Assembly: GCA_003999685.1 (NCBI GenBank)
Contig: CP021221.1
Span: forward strand, 2,914,001-2,978,000
Length of the DNA stretch: 64,000 nucleotides
From: Taiwanofungus camphoratus
Taxonomy: Eukaryota; Basidiomycota; Agaricomycetes; Polyporales; Taiwanofungaceae
Reading direction: 5' to 3'
Part shown: positions 63,279 to 64,000 of the stretch, piece after piece
How the letters are laid out: every line of letters begins with the position of its first letter
How positions within the stretch are numbered: the stretch's first letter is position 1
Notes under the pieces: model-generated
Seen by the model: the letters and a program-made list of their open reading frames with translations, nothing else
What the model was told of the DNA's origin: nothing
The model's database searches: none
Translations under genes and position numbers: made by a program

Positions 63279-63476
63279 CGCAAGAGCCGTAACTCGTCGT
63301 GAACGTCGTGGTCGTCGTGGTCGTCGTGAAAGGCTGTAGCTGATACTGCTGAGCGTGTTCAAGCGGAGTTTCAAGTAGAGACGTGACTAGCGCGATCGGG
63401 CGCTTATGTGCTGCGTCCGTGACCAATTTTCGGACAAGGTCTGTCTCCGTGAAGCTTGAGCTCGACGCCACTCGCG
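63279..63476. promoter_or_regulatory. Divergent promoter region NUP98 / RPA2
   Basis: Only about 200 bases separate the two start codons. Near 63,294-63,332 a GTCGTG-type hexamer is repeated (CGTCGTGGTCGTCGTGGTCG). It could be a shared regulatory element or a local slip of a simple repeat. Confidence 0.45.
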
Positions 63477-64000
63477 ATGCCGGACGGTTCCTCGCGCTCG
63501 TCGACACCGGTGGGCAGCACATTTAATACCCTCGTTCGTGAAAAACAGTTCAGAGAACCTCCAGCACAAGGCTCTGTTGTACCTATACTGAACGAATTTG
63601 TCACTCCGCATCTTGAATCTTTTAATGCTCTCTTTGACGACTCGGGACTACCTGCCGGCGATGGCGACGGCCGCGGACTCCTCTCCTTAGCAATTAAAGA
63701 CATCGGACATCGTGTGCTATTCGATGGTAAAGGCGAGGTCGGGTCAGAAAGTGGTCAGCGCGGCTGGGGAAACCGTCTGAGCAGTAAGTCCTCGTTGACA
63801 TTACTGCCTTGGTCGCGATCATGGACTATTGTCATTTAGTGTGGTTTGAGCAAGTCACTGTTGCCAGACCTGTCGTTCCCGAAAAGGCTCAGACGGTTGA
63901 CGAGAGAAGAGTGTTCCCATGGGAGGTGAGGAATTTTCAGTCGTTCGAAGTAATCGAAACGGGGCACAGAATGTCCAATGGTTTGTTGTTATCAGTCCGC
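63477..64000 (+). CDS. RPA135: RNA polymerase I subunit 2 (RPA135), partial
   Basis: The 5' end of the second-largest subunit of RNA polymerase I, which transcribes rDNA. Exon 1 (63477-63783) starts MPDGSSRSSTP; the typical stretch is FVTPHLESFNALFDD, then LLSLAIKDIGHRVLFDG. Exon 2 (63840-63925) gives MWFEQVTVARPVVPEK and DERRVFPWE, conserved in the RPA2 protrusion domain. A donor GTGAGG follows; the next exon probably begins near 63,995. The family protein is about 1,200 residues, so the window holds less than 15 percent. The ATG at 63477 is the first in-frame one; the open frame reaches up to a TTG at 63456. Confidence 0.92.

Overview
The window is nuclear DNA of a filamentous basidiomycete, most likely an Agaricomycete. 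Most genes are cut by several short introns (about 50-70 bases, GT...AG), are packed on both strands with short gaps, and encode fungal proteins. Fungus-specific items include a Zn2Cys6 regulator, an Opy2-type membrane anchor, a Ran1-type kinase, A1 aspartic proteases without an obvious signal peptide, and a decayed FunK1-type kinase. Almost all genes are housekeeping or regulatory. I recognise 22 protein-coding genes, one of them cut by the window end, plus one tRNA, one probable pseudogene and a few weak ORFs.

Layout. 1-9,990: EMC6 (ER membrane insertase subunit), aspartate-semialdehyde dehydrogenase, exosome subunit RRP43, SMC5 and the house-cleaning ITP pyrophosphatase. 10,100-15,430: two paralogous hot-dog thioesterases with the same intron plan on either side of a Ran1/Pat1-like kinase, then NEDD8/RUB1. 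16,380-24,900: two paralogous pepsin-like proteases facing each other, with an AlkB-like dioxygenase, a FunK1 remnant and a SAP18 homologue with a long RGG/RS tail between them. 24,900-27,980: a 3 kb stretch with no gene I can name. 27,985-31,591: a NADAR-domain protein and a LARP7/Pof8-type La-related protein. 31,592-36,900: a 5.3 kb AT-richer gene desert, closed by an intron-containing tRNA-Tyr. 37,170-42,320: a peroxisomal-type adenine nucleotide carrier and a large UBA + IBR-like + BIRC6-type UBC protein. 43,832-47,890: a Zn2Cys6 regulator. 48,805-55,530: AIR1/2 zinc-knuckle protein, CAF16 ABC ATPase and Opy2. 56,450-63,278: a coiled-coil low-complexity protein and a NUP98/NUP145N nucleoporin. 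63,477-end: the 5' part of RNA polymerase I subunit RPA2.

Shared themes. RNA surveillance and RNP biology recur (RRP43, AIR1/2 of TRAMP, LARP7/Pof8, CAF16, RPA2, SAP18, NUP98). So does ubiquitin-like signalling (NEDD8, UBA-UBC protein). I see no metabolic gene cluster. I did not find a wholly new system. The most notable observations are the NUP98 frame ending exactly at the His-Phe autocleavage site, the UBA/IBR-like/UBC architecture, the Arg at NEDD8 position 48, the intron-for-intron thioesterase pair around a kinase, and the related sequence segments near 19.7 and 27.5 kb.

Exon borders were read by eye from splice consensus and family conservation. They sum to intact frames for EMC6, HOM2, RRP43, ITPase, both thioesterases, the kinase, NEDD8, SAP18, NADAR, LARP7, CAF16 and Opy2. 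For the largest genes (SMC5, UBC protein, Zn2Cys6 factor, NUP98) only the outer limits and selected junctions were worked out.
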